Counted from the stretch's first letter, positions 36,244 through 45,090 are shown. The stretch is 64,000 nt of DNA from Gaetbulibacter saemankumensis DSM 17032 (GCF_000425645.1 NZ_KE384430.1:665492-729491); one strand, 5' to 3'. Numbers and translations: made by a program. The notes: generated by a model from the letters alone, not told the origin.

Positions 36244-37143
36244 ATGAAACCTACAATAGATGAATCAAAAAATGTCGCTCAAGGTGCCTTTTCTGAAACA
36301 AAGGTAGATGAAGGTTTTTTGATTTTGGTGCATAAAAATGATAAAAGTGTCGCTCAAAGTGTTGAAAGGTATATAGATAGCGATTATATTCAGTTTCATT
36401 TTTGTTTAAAGGGCTCGAGTAAATTTATGTTTAATGAGGGGAGATACGCTTTAGATGTTTTAGAAGAGAATTCTCTACTGTTATATAATCCGCAACGTGA
36501 TTTACCGATAAATTTATTGGTTCGGCCAAACTCTTGGGTAGTTGTGGTGTTAATTTCTATTAAAAAGTTTCATGGATTATTTTCTCAAGAGGCCGATTAT
36601 ATTTCGTTCTTAAATGCCGATAATAAGGATAAAAAGTATTATAAAGATGGTGTTATTTCACCTTCAATGGCCATTGTTTTAAATCAGTTAATTAATTTCA
36701 ATTTAAATCAATCTATTAAAACGCTTTATTTTAAGGGGAAAGCTTTAGAGTTGCTAAGTTTATATTTTAACAGGAATGAAGAAGCCGATATAGAACAGTG
36801 TCCGTTTTTAGTTGATGAAACTAATGTCATAAAAATTCGTCAGGCCAAGGATATTATTATAGCTCGCATGTCGGAACCTCCTACTTTGCAGGAGTTAGCC
36901 GATGAAATAGGGTTGAGTTTAAAGAAGTTAAAGGAAGGTTTTAAGCAAATTTATGGAGATTCTGTTTTTAGCTTTTTATTTGATTATAAAATGGAAGTGG
37001 CTAGAAAATTGTTAGAAGCGGGCGACGATAATGTTAATGAAGTAGGTTTGAAAGTCGGTTACAGTACCGCTAGTCATTTTATAGCAGCATTTAAAAAGAA
37101 ATATGGTACTACGCCTAAGAAATATTTGCAATCGATAAGTTAG
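36244..37143 (+). CDS. AraC-family transcriptional regulator
   Basis: The 299-residue protein has an N-terminal sensing region (about 20-190, with FCLKGSSKFMFNEG) of the kind seen in PchR-type regulators of iron and siderophore genes, and a C-terminal pair of HTH motifs (about 205-297: PTLQELADEIGLSLKKLKEGFKQIYG and VNEVGLKVGYSTASHFIAAFKKKYG). It sits between the divergent hemA run and the hemH arm, so control of heme or iron genes is a reasonable inference. Confidence 0.9.
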   Translation: MKPTIDESKNVAQGAFSETKVDEGFLILVHKNDKSVAQSVERYIDSDYIQFHFCLKGSSKFMFNEGRYALDVLEENSLLLYNPQRDLPINLLVRPNSWVVVVLISIKKFHGLFSQEADYISFLNADNKDKKYYKDGVISPSMAIVLNQLINFNLNQSIKTLYFKGKALELLSLYFNRNEEADIEQCPFLVDETNVIKIRQAKDIIIARMSEPPTLQELADEIGLSLKKLKEGFKQIYGDSVFSFLFDYKMEVARKLLEAGDDNVNEVGLKVGYSTASHFIAAFKKKYGTTPKKYLQSIS

Positions 37144-37204
37144 TTAATATTTAAAGCGATTTTGTCGTATTTGTAATTTGATTTATAAACTTCATGTAGG
37201 CTGT

Positions 37205-37303
37205 ATGTTTTACAATGAATTGAGATATATTACTGAATCTTATGCTAAACCGAAATTTAGAAAGCATCTGCATGGAAGGATTTTGTCTTGTTTAAATCAA
37301 TGA
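37205..37303 (+). CDS. Possible 32-residue small ORF
   Basis: The 465-base gap between the AraC gene and hemH holds two short ATG frames. This one encodes 32 residues (MFYNELRYITESYAKPKF... then a basic HLHGRILSCLNQ). No clear promoter or ribosome site is seen, so coding is uncertain. Confidence 0.25.
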   Translation: MFYNELRYITESYAKPKFRKHLHGRILSCLNQ

Positions 37304-37338
37304 ATTTTAATATTTTAGAAAAACCTAAATCATGATTT

Positions 37339-37500
37339 ATGAAATATCTGACCCCAGAAATTGAGGCTTTATCAAAAAATCACACTAGTAAATCTTTAGT
37401 AAGACCTAGCACTTCGTGTGGAATTTTTCAAGATTGCGATTATAACGAAGAACGCCCAAAATTATATCTTCAGCATAAGTTTGAAAATAACAATCAATAA
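37339..37500 (+). CDS. Small 53-residue protein, unknown
   Basis: The second short frame in the AraC-hemH gap encodes 53 residues beginning MKYLTPEIEALSKN, with two Cys in STSCGIFQDCDY and a charged C-terminus. Size and start look like a real small gene, but I do not recognise it and no terminator follows before hemH. The gap otherwise contains only the hemH promoter. Confidence 0.45.
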   Translation: MKYLTPEIEALSKNHTSKSLVRPSTSCGIFQDCDYNEERPKLYLQHKFENNNQ

Positions 37501-37596
37501 TTATTTTTAATGAGGAGCTAAATCAGTATCAATTTGATTTAGTTCTGAATAAGAAAATAGTATAGTCACAAAGTGTTACTATAATAATTTGTATTG

Positions 37597-37604
37597 TATT
37601 TTTG
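37597..37604 (+). promoter_or_regulatory. hemH -7 box, possibly leaderless
   Basis: TATTTTTG matches the -7 consensus and its G lies only 5 bases before the hemH ATG (37609), so transcription would start at or beside the start codon. Confidence 0.5.
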
Positions 37605-37608
37605 CAAT

Positions 37609-38634
37609 ATGAAAAAAGGCATTCTACTCGTTAATTTAGGCTCACCAGACAGTCCGGAGCCTAAAGATGTTAAGAAATATTTGGGGGAATTTTTAATGGA
37701 TGAACGCGTTATCGATATTCCATATGCAGCAAGAGCACTCTTGGTAAGAGGTATTATTTTAAAAACGCGTCCTAAGGCTTCTGCTGCTGCTTATAAAAAG
37801 ATATGGTGGGACGAAGGCTCTCCACTTATCGTAATTTCAGAGCGTGTTCAGCAAAAACTACAAAAACAAGTCAACGTGCCGGTTGCATTAGCCATGCGTT
37901 ACGGAAGTATGACCATAAAAAAGGGAATTGAGGAATTAATAGAGCAGGGAGTTGATGAGGTGTTGTTATTTCCTTTATACCCTCAGTTTGCTATGGCTAC
38001 TACTGAAACTATTACAGTTTTGGCCGAAAAATTAAGACAAGATTTTTTCCCAAATATAAAAATTGAATCCGTACCGGCCTTTTATAATAAGCCAGACTAT
38101 ATAGAAGTGCTTTCAAATTCTATAAGACGTTATTTAGAGGGCAAAAACTACGAGCATCTATTGTTTTCTTATCACGGTGTTCCAGAACGTCATATTAGAA
38201 AAAGTGATGTTACTAAATCGCATTGTAAAATTGATGGGACTTGTTGTGTAACTCCAAGTAAAGCCCATGAGTTTTGTTATAGGCATCAATGTTTAGAAGT
38301 TACACGATTGGTGGCAGAAAGACTTCAGCTTAAAGAAGGCTCGTATTCAACCTCCTTTCAATCTCGATTAGGGTTCGATCCATGGTTGCAACCATATACC
38401 GATAGAACTATAGAACGATTAGGGAAGAATGGCGTTAAAAGTATGGCTATTGTAACTCCTGCCTTTGTGAGTGATTGTTTAGAAACTTTAGAAGAAATTG
38501 CCATGGAAGGTCAGGAAATTTTCCATGAAATGGGAGGCAAGGATTATACCACAATCCCATGTTTAAATGATGACCAGGAATGGATAGATTTACTGTCGAA
38601 ATGGATGAATAACTGGGTTTCTAACAAGGCATAA
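37609..38634 (+). CDS. hemH: Ferrochelatase
   Basis: The 341-residue enzyme inserts ferrous iron into the porphyrin. The catalytic His189 lies in SYHGVPERHIRKSD. Between residues 206 and 228 are five Cys (206, 212, 213, 223, 228), a cluster that could hold an iron-sulfur centre as known in several bacterial ferrochelatases (inference). The ATG at 37609 was chosen because MKKGILLVNLG is the family start and the box at 37597-37604 precedes it. A MATE transporter follows after 5 bases. Confidence 0.96.
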   Translation: MKKGILLVNLGSPDSPEPKDVKKYLGEFLMDERVIDIPYAARALLVRGIILKTRPKASAAAYKKIWWDEGSPLIVISERVQQKLQKQVNVPVALAMRYGSMTIKKGIEELIEQGVDEVLLFPLYPQFAMATTETITVLAEKLRQDFFPNIKIESVPAFYNKPDYIEVLSNSIRRYLEGKNYEHLLFSYHGVPERHIRKSDVTKSHCKIDGTCCVTPSKAHEFCYRHQCLEVTRLVAERLQLKEGSYSTSFQSRLGFDPWLQPYTDRTIERLGKNGVKSMAIVTPAFVSDCLETLEEIAMEGQEIFHEMGGKDYTTIPCLNDDQEWIDLLSKWMNNWVSNKA

Positions 38635-38639
38635 GTATA

Positions 38640-40010
38640 ATGGCAAAAGTAAGTTCTCAGGATTTAGGTGTGCAGCCAATAAGTAAATTGCTGATAAGAC
38701 AAGCCGTTCCGGCGTCTATTGGTATTTTGGTTATGTCACTAAATATCTTGGTAGATACTATTTTTGTTGGACATTGGATTGGTATTACGGCTATTGCTGG
38801 TATAAATGTAGTGCTTCCGGTATCGTTTTTTATTGCGGCATTAGGTATGGCAATAGGGGTAGGTGGATCTTCTATTATTTCCCGGGCTTTGGGTGCCAAC
38901 GATAAAAAGAAAGCTTTAAATACTTTTGGAAACCAAATTACATTAACCTTACTGTTTACTACCATTATGGTTGTTTTTGGTTTGTGGTATGTTGATGAAA
39001 TTATTCCGGTTTTTGGTGGACAGGGTGCTATTTTTGAACCTGCCAAAATATATTATAAAATTGTACTTTATGGTGTGCCGTTATTGGCATTGAGTATGAT
39101 GGGAAATACGGTAATTCGAGCAGAAGGTAAGCCTAAGTTTGCTATGTATGCTATGATGATTCCATCTGTAAGTAATCTTATATTAGATTATATTCTTATA
39201 AATATTTTGGATTATGGCATGTATGGTGCGGCCTGGGCAACAACGGTTTCATACGGTTTTTCTTTTCTGTTTATATTATGGTTCTTTATTTCTAAAAATT
39301 CAGAACTCAAAATAAATTTTGTTCATCTTGGTTTAAATCTAAATATCATTAGAGAAATTGGTTCTTTAGGATTTGTAACCCTATCAAGACAGGCCGTGGT
39401 AAGTGTTACCTATTTATTGATGAATAATATTTTGTTTGATTTTGGAGGTGAAATTTCTGTTACGTCCTATGCGATTGTGGGGCGCATGCTTATGTTTGCG
39501 ATGTTTCCTGTTTTAGGAATTACACAGGGCTTTTTACCAATTGCAGGCTATAATTATGGAGCAAAGAATTACCCTCGTGTTCGGAAAAGTATTAATATAT
39601 CCATTAAATATGCTTCCATATTGGCAACGATGGTTTTTGTATTGTTAATGGTATTTCCTGAGGTTATTACAAAAATGTTTACCAATGATGCGGAAGTCTT
39701 AAAGCAAGCACCAAATGCTATACGCTGGGTATTTGCTGTTACGCCTATAATTGCTGTACAACTTATAGGTGCTGCATATTTTCAGGCCATAGGGAAAGCG
39801 GTCCCTGCGTTATTGCTAACTTTAACAAGGCAAGGTTTTTTCTTTATTCCACTTATATTTATATTGCCTATGTTTTATGGCGAAAATGGCGTGTGGATGT
39901 CGTTTCCAATTGCCGATGTATTATCTACTATAGTCACGGCTTTTTTTTTAAACAGAGAAATAAAAAGAACTTTAAAAATAAAATCTGCTACCTCTGAAGT
40001 AGTTATATAA
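38640..40010 (+). CDS. MATE-family efflux transporter
   Basis: The 456-residue protein has about 12 transmembrane helices and MATE features: PASIGILVMSLNILVDTIFVGHWIG at the N-terminus and the matching second half (VTLSRQAVVSVTYLLMNNILF). MATE proteins exchange cations for drugs or metabolites. It lies 5 bases after hemH and 3 bases before hemJ, so it is embedded in a heme-synthesis operon; export of a porphyrin or related compound is possible but unproven. Confidence 0.93.
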   Translation: MAKVSSQDLGVQPISKLLIRQAVPASIGILVMSLNILVDTIFVGHWIGITAIAGINVVLPVSFFIAALGMAIGVGGSSIISRALGANDKKKALNTFGNQITLTLLFTTIMVVFGLWYVDEIIPVFGGQGAIFEPAKIYYKIVLYGVPLLALSMMGNTVIRAEGKPKFAMYAMMIPSVSNLILDYILINILDYGMYGAAWATTVSYGFSFLFILWFFISKNSELKINFVHLGLNLNIIREIGSLGFVTLSRQAVVSVTYLLMNNILFDFGGEISVTSYAIVGRMLMFAMFPVLGITQGFLPIAGYNYGAKNYPRVRKSINISIKYASILATMVFVLLMVFPEVITKMFTNDAEVLKQAPNAIRWVFAVTPIIAVQLIGAAYFQAIGKAVPALLLTLTRQGFFFIPLIFILPMFYGENGVWMSFPIADVLSTIVTAFFLNREIKRTLKIKSATSEVVI

Positions 40011-40013
40011 ATT

Positions 40014-40562
40014 ATGGAGCTTTATTATTATATCAAGGCATTTCATCTCATTTTTGTGATAACCTGGTTTGCAGGGTTGTTTTACATTCCACGATTGTTT
40101 GTGTATCAGATAGAGGCCTTTCATAAGCCATCGCCAGAAAAGGAAATTTTAGGAAAACAGCTTAAGTTAATGGCTAAGCGTTTATGGTATATTATTACTT
40201 GGCCTTCGGCTATATTGGCTACAATTTTTGCCGTATGGTTATTAATTATTCAGCCATTCTGGTTAAAGGAGCCTTGGATGCAAGTTAAGCTCGCTTTTGT
40301 GTTGTTGCTTTTTATTTATCATTTAAAAACACATCAATATTTTAAGCAGTTACAAATCGATGTGGTTAAAAAATCCTCAAGTTTTATGCGAATTTGGAAC
40401 GAAGGTGCGACATTTATATTATTCGCTGTTGTTTTCCTTGTTATTTTAAAAAGTGCCATTAATTGGTTATGGGGTATTATAGGTATTCTTGTTTTAGGGG
40501 TGCTAATCATGCTCGGATTTAAACTTTATAAAAACATTCGAGAAAGAAATCCCGAGGCATAA
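40014..40562 (+). CDS. hemJ: Protoporphyrinogen oxidase HemJ
   Basis: The 182-residue membrane protein belongs to the UPF0093/HemJ family that oxidises protoporphyrinogen IX to protoporphyrin IX. The family's N-terminal helix with the conserved His is visible in IKAFHLIFVITWFAGLFYIPR (about 8-28), and further helices lie near 60-80, 90-107 and 125-165. It is 3 bases after the MATE gene. Together with hemF and hemH it completes the last steps of heme synthesis here. The following 180 bases contain no clear gene. Confidence 0.93.
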   Translation: MELYYYIKAFHLIFVITWFAGLFYIPRLFVYQIEAFHKPSPEKEILGKQLKLMAKRLWYIITWPSAILATIFAVWLLIIQPFWLKEPWMQVKLAFVLLLFIYHLKTHQYFKQLQIDVVKKSSSFMRIWNEGATFILFAVVFLVILKSAINWLWGIIGILVLGVLIMLGFKLYKNIRERNPEA

Positions 40563-40742
40563 TTTTCTTTTTGGCGTTTCCTTGCAGATAGAGCTTTACG
40601 TTGTCGTTTCTCAATTAAAAGATTGGTAGAGCTTAAATATAGTTTTAATCCCTAAAAAATGGCTTTATATTTTTTGTTTTTCACAAGAAGTTAAAGTCGG
40701 TTTGGTGCAATTATTGTTATATTTAGTACATTAATATTTCAA

Positions 40743-42203
40743 ATGATCTCGACAAAACTGTCTCTTCGTACTCGTATTTTTTTAGCCATGATCTTGCTGG
40801 TGTTATTGGCTTCTATACTTATTTCTGCCATTGCCATATATCAGTATAATGAGCAAAGTAAAGATTATCACGAGGAACGATTAGGCCGTAAAGAAGATAA
40901 TATTCAAACACATTTACGCCGGGTGTTAAATGGTAGGCAAAATACCTGGGAGGTTAAAACAGAAAATATTCCAATTATATTTAAGGAGGAAATTTATAAT
41001 ATTGCCGATATTCATAAGTTACAAATCAATCTTTACGATTTAGATGGCGGGCTTTTAATTTCATCCAAAGCAAGTTTGCAAACACATGAGGCCAATGTAT
41101 GCTTAAATGGCGAAGTTTTAAATGCGATATCAAATACGGCAGAACACATGTTTGTAGATAAACATAAAGTTAATGGTGAAACATTTCAATCGTCCTATAC
41201 TTATCTGTATGACAATCAATCTAAGGCAATAGCCATATTAAATATTCCTTATTTAGAAAAGGATGATTTTCTTGTTAACGAATTACTGGAGTTTTTACAG
41301 CGCATTGCCTATGCCTTTATTTTGGTATTAGTTATGGCTATTGGTATAGCTTTCTTATTATCTAAATATATTACAAAATCGTTGCAGAAAATTAGTGATA
41401 AAATTAATGATACCCGATTAGAGAAACGCAATAAAAAAATTCTAGTAAATGATGTTAGTGAAGAGATTTCAACTTTGGTGAATTCTTATAACAGTATGAT
41501 AGATGAGCTGGAAGAAAGTGCTGTGCAGCTAGCTAGAAGTGAGCGTGAACAAGCCTGGCGAGAAATGGCTAAACAGGTAGCACATGAAATTAAAAACCCG
41601 TTAACGCCTATGCGATTAACCGTACAAAATTTTCAAAGAAAATTCGATCCCAGCGATCCACAGATTCGTTTAAAGGTTGATGAGTATAGTAAAACCTTAA
41701 TTCAGCAAATAGATACCATGAGTTCTATTGCATCGGCGTTTTCAAATTTTGCGAAAATGCCTGCGCAGCAGAATGAGACCCTTAATGTGGTTAAAATTGT
41801 AAAACTAGCGCTCGATATTTTTAATGACGATTATATCGTTTTTATGTCTGATGCGGATGAAATAATTGCTAAATTTGATAGAACTCAGTTAATTAGGGTT
41901 GTTACCAATTTGGTTAAAAATGGAATTCAGGCAATTCCTAACGATAGAAACCCTAAAATAGTAGTAAATGTACAGACCGATGCCACTAAAGTTATTATAA
42001 CTATTGCCGATAACGGTTCTGGTATCTTAGAGGAGAATTTACAAAAGGTTTTCGAGCCTAAGTTTACCACTAAGTCAAGTGGTATGGGACTCGGACTTGC
42101 GATGGTAAAAAATATTGTAGAAACTTATAACGGAACTATCACCGTAACTTCAGAGAAGAATGTTGGTACGGTCTTTAAAGTTACATTTCCTAAAGAACAG
42201 TAA
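40743..42203 (+). CDS. Membrane sensor histidine kinase
   Basis: The 486-residue protein has two transmembrane helices (about 10-31 and 185-208) around a periplasmic sensor region, a HAMP linker, a dimerisation helix with phospho-acceptor His281 (QVAHEIKNPLTPMR) and an ATPase domain with N box (NLVKNGIQAI), G1 (DNGSGI) and G2 (SSGMGLGLAMV). It resembles NtrY-type kinases. No response regulator gene is adjacent, so its partner lies elsewhere. Confidence 0.93.
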   Translation: MISTKLSLRTRIFLAMILLVLLASILISAIAIYQYNEQSKDYHEERLGRKEDNIQTHLRRVLNGRQNTWEVKTENIPIIFKEEIYNIADIHKLQINLYDLDGGLLISSKASLQTHEANVCLNGEVLNAISNTAEHMFVDKHKVNGETFQSSYTYLYDNQSKAIAILNIPYLEKDDFLVNELLEFLQRIAYAFILVLVMAIGIAFLLSKYITKSLQKISDKINDTRLEKRNKKILVNDVSEEISTLVNSYNSMIDELEESAVQLARSEREQAWREMAKQVAHEIKNPLTPMRLTVQNFQRKFDPSDPQIRLKVDEYSKTLIQQIDTMSSIASAFSNFAKMPAQQNETLNVVKIVKLALDIFNDDYIVFMSDADEIIAKFDRTQLIRVVTNLVKNGIQAIPNDRNPKIVVNVQTDATKVIITIADNGSGILEENLQKVFEPKFTTKSSGMGLGLAMVKNIVETYNGTITVTSEKNVGTVFKVTFPKEQ

Positions 42204-42218
42204 AATTTAAATAAAGTC

Positions 42219-43001
42219 ATGAATTTCAATAATATTCTATTAGAAGAACAGGGTGATATAGCTGTTATCACTATAAATCGACCTAAAAAGTTAAATGCAC
42301 TTAATAAAGAAACTATTATGGAGCTTCATCGTGCTTTCCGGGAAGCCAGTGAGAATGAGTCTGTGAAGGTTATTATTGTTACCGGGGCGGGAGAAAAGGC
42401 TTTTGTTGCTGGCGCTGATATCAGTGAATTTGCCGATTTTTCTGTAGAACAGGGAACCAATCTGGCTGCTAATGGTCATAAGGAATTGTTCGACTTTGTT
42501 GAAAATTTAAAAACCCCAGTGATTGCGGCAGTAAATGGCTTTGCGCTTGGAGGAGGCTTGGAATTGGCTATGGCATGTCATTTTCGAGTAGCCAGCGATA
42601 ATGCTAAAATGGGATTGCCCGAAGTATCTTTAGGTGTAATTCCGGGGTATGGAGGAACTCAGCGATTACCACAGCTAATTGGTAAAGGGCGCGCTATGGA
42701 GCTCATTATGACGGCAGGTATGATTGATGCACAAACGGCTCATAATTACGGTTTAGTAAATCATGTAACCAAACAGGAGGAATTACTTGCTTTTTGTGTA
42801 AAAATTGCTACACGCATAGCGCAGAATTCAGGTGTCGCCATCAGTAGTGCCATACGTGCCGTAAACGCGAATTTTAAAGACGGAGTTAATGGATTCGATA
42901 TAGAAATTGAAGAATTTGGTAAATGCTTCGGAACTCAGGACTTTGCAGAAGGGACAAGTGCGTTTCTCGAAAAGAGAAAGGCGGATTTCCCTGGAAAATA
43001 G
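42219..43001 (+). CDS. Enoyl-CoA hydratase/isomerase (crotonase)
   Basis: The 260-residue protein hydrates enoyl-CoA in fatty-acid or related degradation. The oxyanion-hole and active-site blocks are AFVAGADISEF (about 63-73), NGFALGGGLELAMACHFR (about 105-122) and LPEVSLGVIPGYGGTQRL (about 133-150, with the general-acid/base Glu residues). It follows the kinase gene by 15 bases; any functional link to it is unknown. Confidence 0.95.
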   Translation: MNFNNILLEEQGDIAVITINRPKKLNALNKETIMELHRAFREASENESVKVIIVTGAGEKAFVAGADISEFADFSVEQGTNLAANGHKELFDFVENLKTPVIAAVNGFALGGGLELAMACHFRVASDNAKMGLPEVSLGVIPGYGGTQRLPQLIGKGRAMELIMTAGMIDAQTAHNYGLVNHVTKQEELLAFCVKIATRIAQNSGVAISSAIRAVNANFKDGVNGFDIEIEEFGKCFGTQDFAEGTSAFLEKRKADFPGK

Positions 43002-43021
43002 CAGTGTTTGATAACTTTCTT

Positions 43022-44095
43022 ATGGATTCTAAATCATATAAAAAAGGTAGAGGTGCACAAATAAATGTGGCTAATCGATTTTCGGAGTATCGTTATGAAA
43101 CGCGTAATGATTATTTAGAGTACTGTGAGAAAGAGGGCGAGCCAAGTTATGACTCTAAAACACACTATAAAGAGGTTTGTCCTAAAACGATTGTGAATAA
43201 GGTCGATAGCCCAGATGTTGGTATGCAATATTCGATGAATATTTATCAGGGTTGTGAACACGGGTGTGTGTATTGTTATGCTCGAAATACGCATGAGTAT
43301 TGGGGTTATGGTGCTGGTCTAGATTTTGAACAACAGATAATGATCAAGAAAAATGCGCCAGAGTTACTTGAAAAATTTATAAAAAGAAAATCCTGGAAAG
43401 CCTATCCTATAGTAATGTCTGGTAATACAGATTGTTATCAGCCGGTGGAAAAAACTTTTGAAATTACGCGCAAATGTCTGGAGGTTTTTCTTAAATACAA
43501 ACATCCGGTGGTTATCATCACAAAAAATGCTTTGATTTTAAAAGATTTAGATCTTTTGAAGAAATTAGCTGCAGATAATTTAGTTGGGGTGCATATATCC
43601 ATTACCTCATTGTCTGAAGACACTAGACGTTTATTGGAACCTCGCACAACGACAATAAGAAAAAGGCTGGAAACAATAAAATCTTTAAGTGAGCAGGGCA
43701 TACCAGTAAATGTTATGCTAGCACCAATAATACCTTCTATAAATAGTCATGAAATATTACCCATGGCTAAAATGGTAGCTGAGTATGGAGCGTCATCTAT
43801 CGGGCATACTATTGTGCGATTAAATGGAGCTGTGGGAGAAATTTTTTCCGATTGGATTAATAAAGCAATGCCGGATCGAGCAGAAAAAGTATTAAGTCAA
43901 ATTAAGGAATGTCATGGAGGTGCCTTAAATGATAGTAGAATGGGGATTAGAATGCATGGTGAAGGTGAAATAGCTGAACAAATTAGCAACTTAATTAAGA
44001 TGGCAAGAGGTAAATATTTTAATGATAAAAAAATGCCTCAGCTTAATCTTGCTCTGCATTCGGATTATAAGGATGGGCAGTTGCGATTATTTTAA
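43022..44095 (+). CDS. PA0069-type radical SAM protein (SPL-like)
   Basis: The 357-residue protein has the radical SAM motif CxxxCxxC at Cys78, Cys82 and Cys85 (CEHGCVYCYARNTHEYW) and the overall sequence of PA0069/Rv2578c-like proteins, distant relatives of spore photoproduct lyase. The substrate is unknown. I chose the ATG at 43022 (MDSKSYKKG), 20 bases past the crotonase stop, because upstream in-frame sequence overlaps that gene in another frame and looks non-coding. Its stop lies at the A-tract of the convergent terminator. Confidence 0.9.
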   Translation: MDSKSYKKGRGAQINVANRFSEYRYETRNDYLEYCEKEGEPSYDSKTHYKEVCPKTIVNKVDSPDVGMQYSMNIYQGCEHGCVYCYARNTHEYWGYGAGLDFEQQIMIKKNAPELLEKFIKRKSWKAYPIVMSGNTDCYQPVEKTFEITRKCLEVFLKYKHPVVIITKNALILKDLDLLKKLAADNLVGVHISITSLSEDTRRLLEPRTTTIRKRLETIKSLSEQGIPVNVMLAPIIPSINSHEILPMAKMVAEYGASSIGHTIVRLNGAVGEIFSDWINKAMPDRAEKVLSQIKECHGGALNDSRMGIRMHGEGEIAEQISNLIKMARGKYFNDKKMPQLNLALHSDYKDGQLRLF

Positions 44096-44124
44096 AAAAA
44101 AAGTGAGCCACCACAGCTCACTTT
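44094..44124. terminator. Terminator of the secreted-protein gene, repeat copy 1
   Basis: Arms 44100-44108 and 44116-44124 (AAAGTGAGC/GCTCACTTT) pair over a 7-base loop; the minus-strand transcript then has nine Us. It is shared with the convergent radical SAM gene. The same element recurs at 44968-44998. Confidence 0.9.
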
Positions 44125-44167
44125 ACCAACTAAACTAAATAAGACATTAAACTAATTATTAATGAAT
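44094..44167. repeat. 74-base direct repeat, copy 1
   Basis: This 74-base stretch (terminator, 3' untranslated region and the last five codons of the secreted-protein gene) is identical to 44968-45041, 874 bases away. Confidence 0.95.
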
Positions 44168-44736
44168 TTCGTGTGCTCTTTATTATTAGAGTTTATTACT
44201 ATTTTATAGTCACCTTTTTTAGATAACCTGTATGCTTTTTCTAATGTTTGAGATCCCGTTATTTTTTCACTGTGAATTAACCTATAAGTTGTGTCTTCAA
44301 AAACAAAGATGCTAATTTTTAGAGGTTCTTTGTTAGGGCAGTACTTTGTAATGAAAATCATATCCTTATCTTGTCTTAAGAAAGGCTTGTAGGTTGTTGC
44401 TTCTTCGTTATTTAAAAAAGTAACTTGTTTATAATTGATTTTAAAAGGAATAGTTTTTATTTCTAAATCTTTTTCGATTTCAAAAACATAATTTCCTGAT
44501 GGAAGAGCGGTTAAATCAAAACCTTTTTTATAAGTTCCATTTTCTTTAATAGACTCTTTAAAAATTACAAAGTTATTAGAATCTTTAATAGTTAAGATAT
44601 TACCAGCTTTAACATTTGTTAAAGTAATAGCGGTTTTCTTTAAATTATTGTTTGAAATAGTATAATCTATTTCACTTGCATTACCAAACATAATAGTGAA
44701 TACAGCAAAGATTAATGTGTTTATTATTTTTTTCAT
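44152..44736 (-). CDS. Secreted protein of unknown function
   Basis: The 194-residue protein has a signal peptide (about 1-20, ending FGNAS) and two beta-rich repeats of similar plan (about 25-100 and 105-190, each ending in a GxYxxxI/V strand: SGNYVFEIE and KGDYKIVIN), like bacterial surface adhesion or DUF3244-type domains. No catalytic motif is seen. A TACCTTTG box at 44765-44772 and a strong terminator flank it, so it is a single-gene unit. Remains of a second copy lie immediately upstream of it, at 44.97-45.2 kb. Confidence 0.82.
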   Translation of the reverse strand: MKKIINTLIFAVFTIMFGNASEIDYTISNNNLKKTAITLTNVKAGNILTIKDSNNFVIFKESIKENGTYKKGFDLTALPSGNYVFEIEKDLEIKTIPFKINYKQVTFLNNEEATTYKPFLRQDKDMIFITKYCPNKEPLKISIFVFEDTTYRLIHSEKITGSQTLEKAYRLSKKGDYKIVINSNNKEHTKFINN

Positions 44737-44764
44737 AATTATTTTCTCATTAAATATTATAGGA

Positions 44765-44772
44765 CAAAGGTA
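44765..44772 (-). promoter_or_regulatory. Promoter of the secreted-protein gene (copy 1)
   Basis: TACCTTTG on the minus strand, 28 bases before the ATG. The DNA from here to about 44890 is similar, with gaps, to that from 45142 to about 45275 (shared ACAAAGGTA, AAAACATC and GTTAAAATA blocks). Confidence 0.65.
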
Positions 44773-44967
44773 TGTGTGTTATATGCTTAAAAAAACATCA
44801 CTTTTGATTCATTTATGTGTTATATTGTCAATTAAGATATATTTAACAATTAATAAGGTTAAAATAGAACATAAAGGTGTTAAGAATTGATATATTGAAT
44901 ATTTTATGAATAAATTTAATCTCAAATATTAAAGAGTTGATTGAGAAGTGCTTTCTAGATTAAGGCA

Positions 44968-45041
44968 AAAAAAAAAGTGAGCCACCACAGCTCACTTTAC
45001 CAACTAAACTAAATAAGACATTAAACTAATTATTAATGAAT
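44968..45041. repeat. 74-base direct repeat, copy 2
   Basis: Identical to 44094-44167 and containing the same terminator (arms 44974-44982 and 44990-44998), but with no intact gene in front of it. Confidence 0.95.
44974..44998 (-). terminator. Orphan terminator (copy 2)
   Basis: The same AAAGTGAGC/GCTCACTTT hairpin followed by ten Us on the minus-strand transcript. It would end any transcript begun at the promoter at 45142-45149. Confidence 0.85.
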
Positions 45042-45066
45042 ATTGTATACTCTTTATATTAGAGTG
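45026..45066 (-). pseudogene. 3' remnant of a duplicate secreted-protein gene
   Basis: Starting from a TAG at 45026-45028, this stretch aligns with the last 13 or so codons of the gene at 44152-44736, with base changes and a one-base deletion in the AATAATAAAGAG segment. The rest of the coding region is gone; upstream lies palindromic DNA and then a duplicate promoter. Confidence 0.7.
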
Positions 45067-45090
45067 AATTTTATATTATCAATTTTATGG

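Noticed and set aside
40529..40651. Open 41-codon stretch on the minus strand after hemJ, rich in Arg and Lys
   Set aside because: It has no start codon near its beginning, half of it lies over the end of hemJ, and no promoter or terminator fits. It may be chance or an old gene fragment; I could not support a gene.
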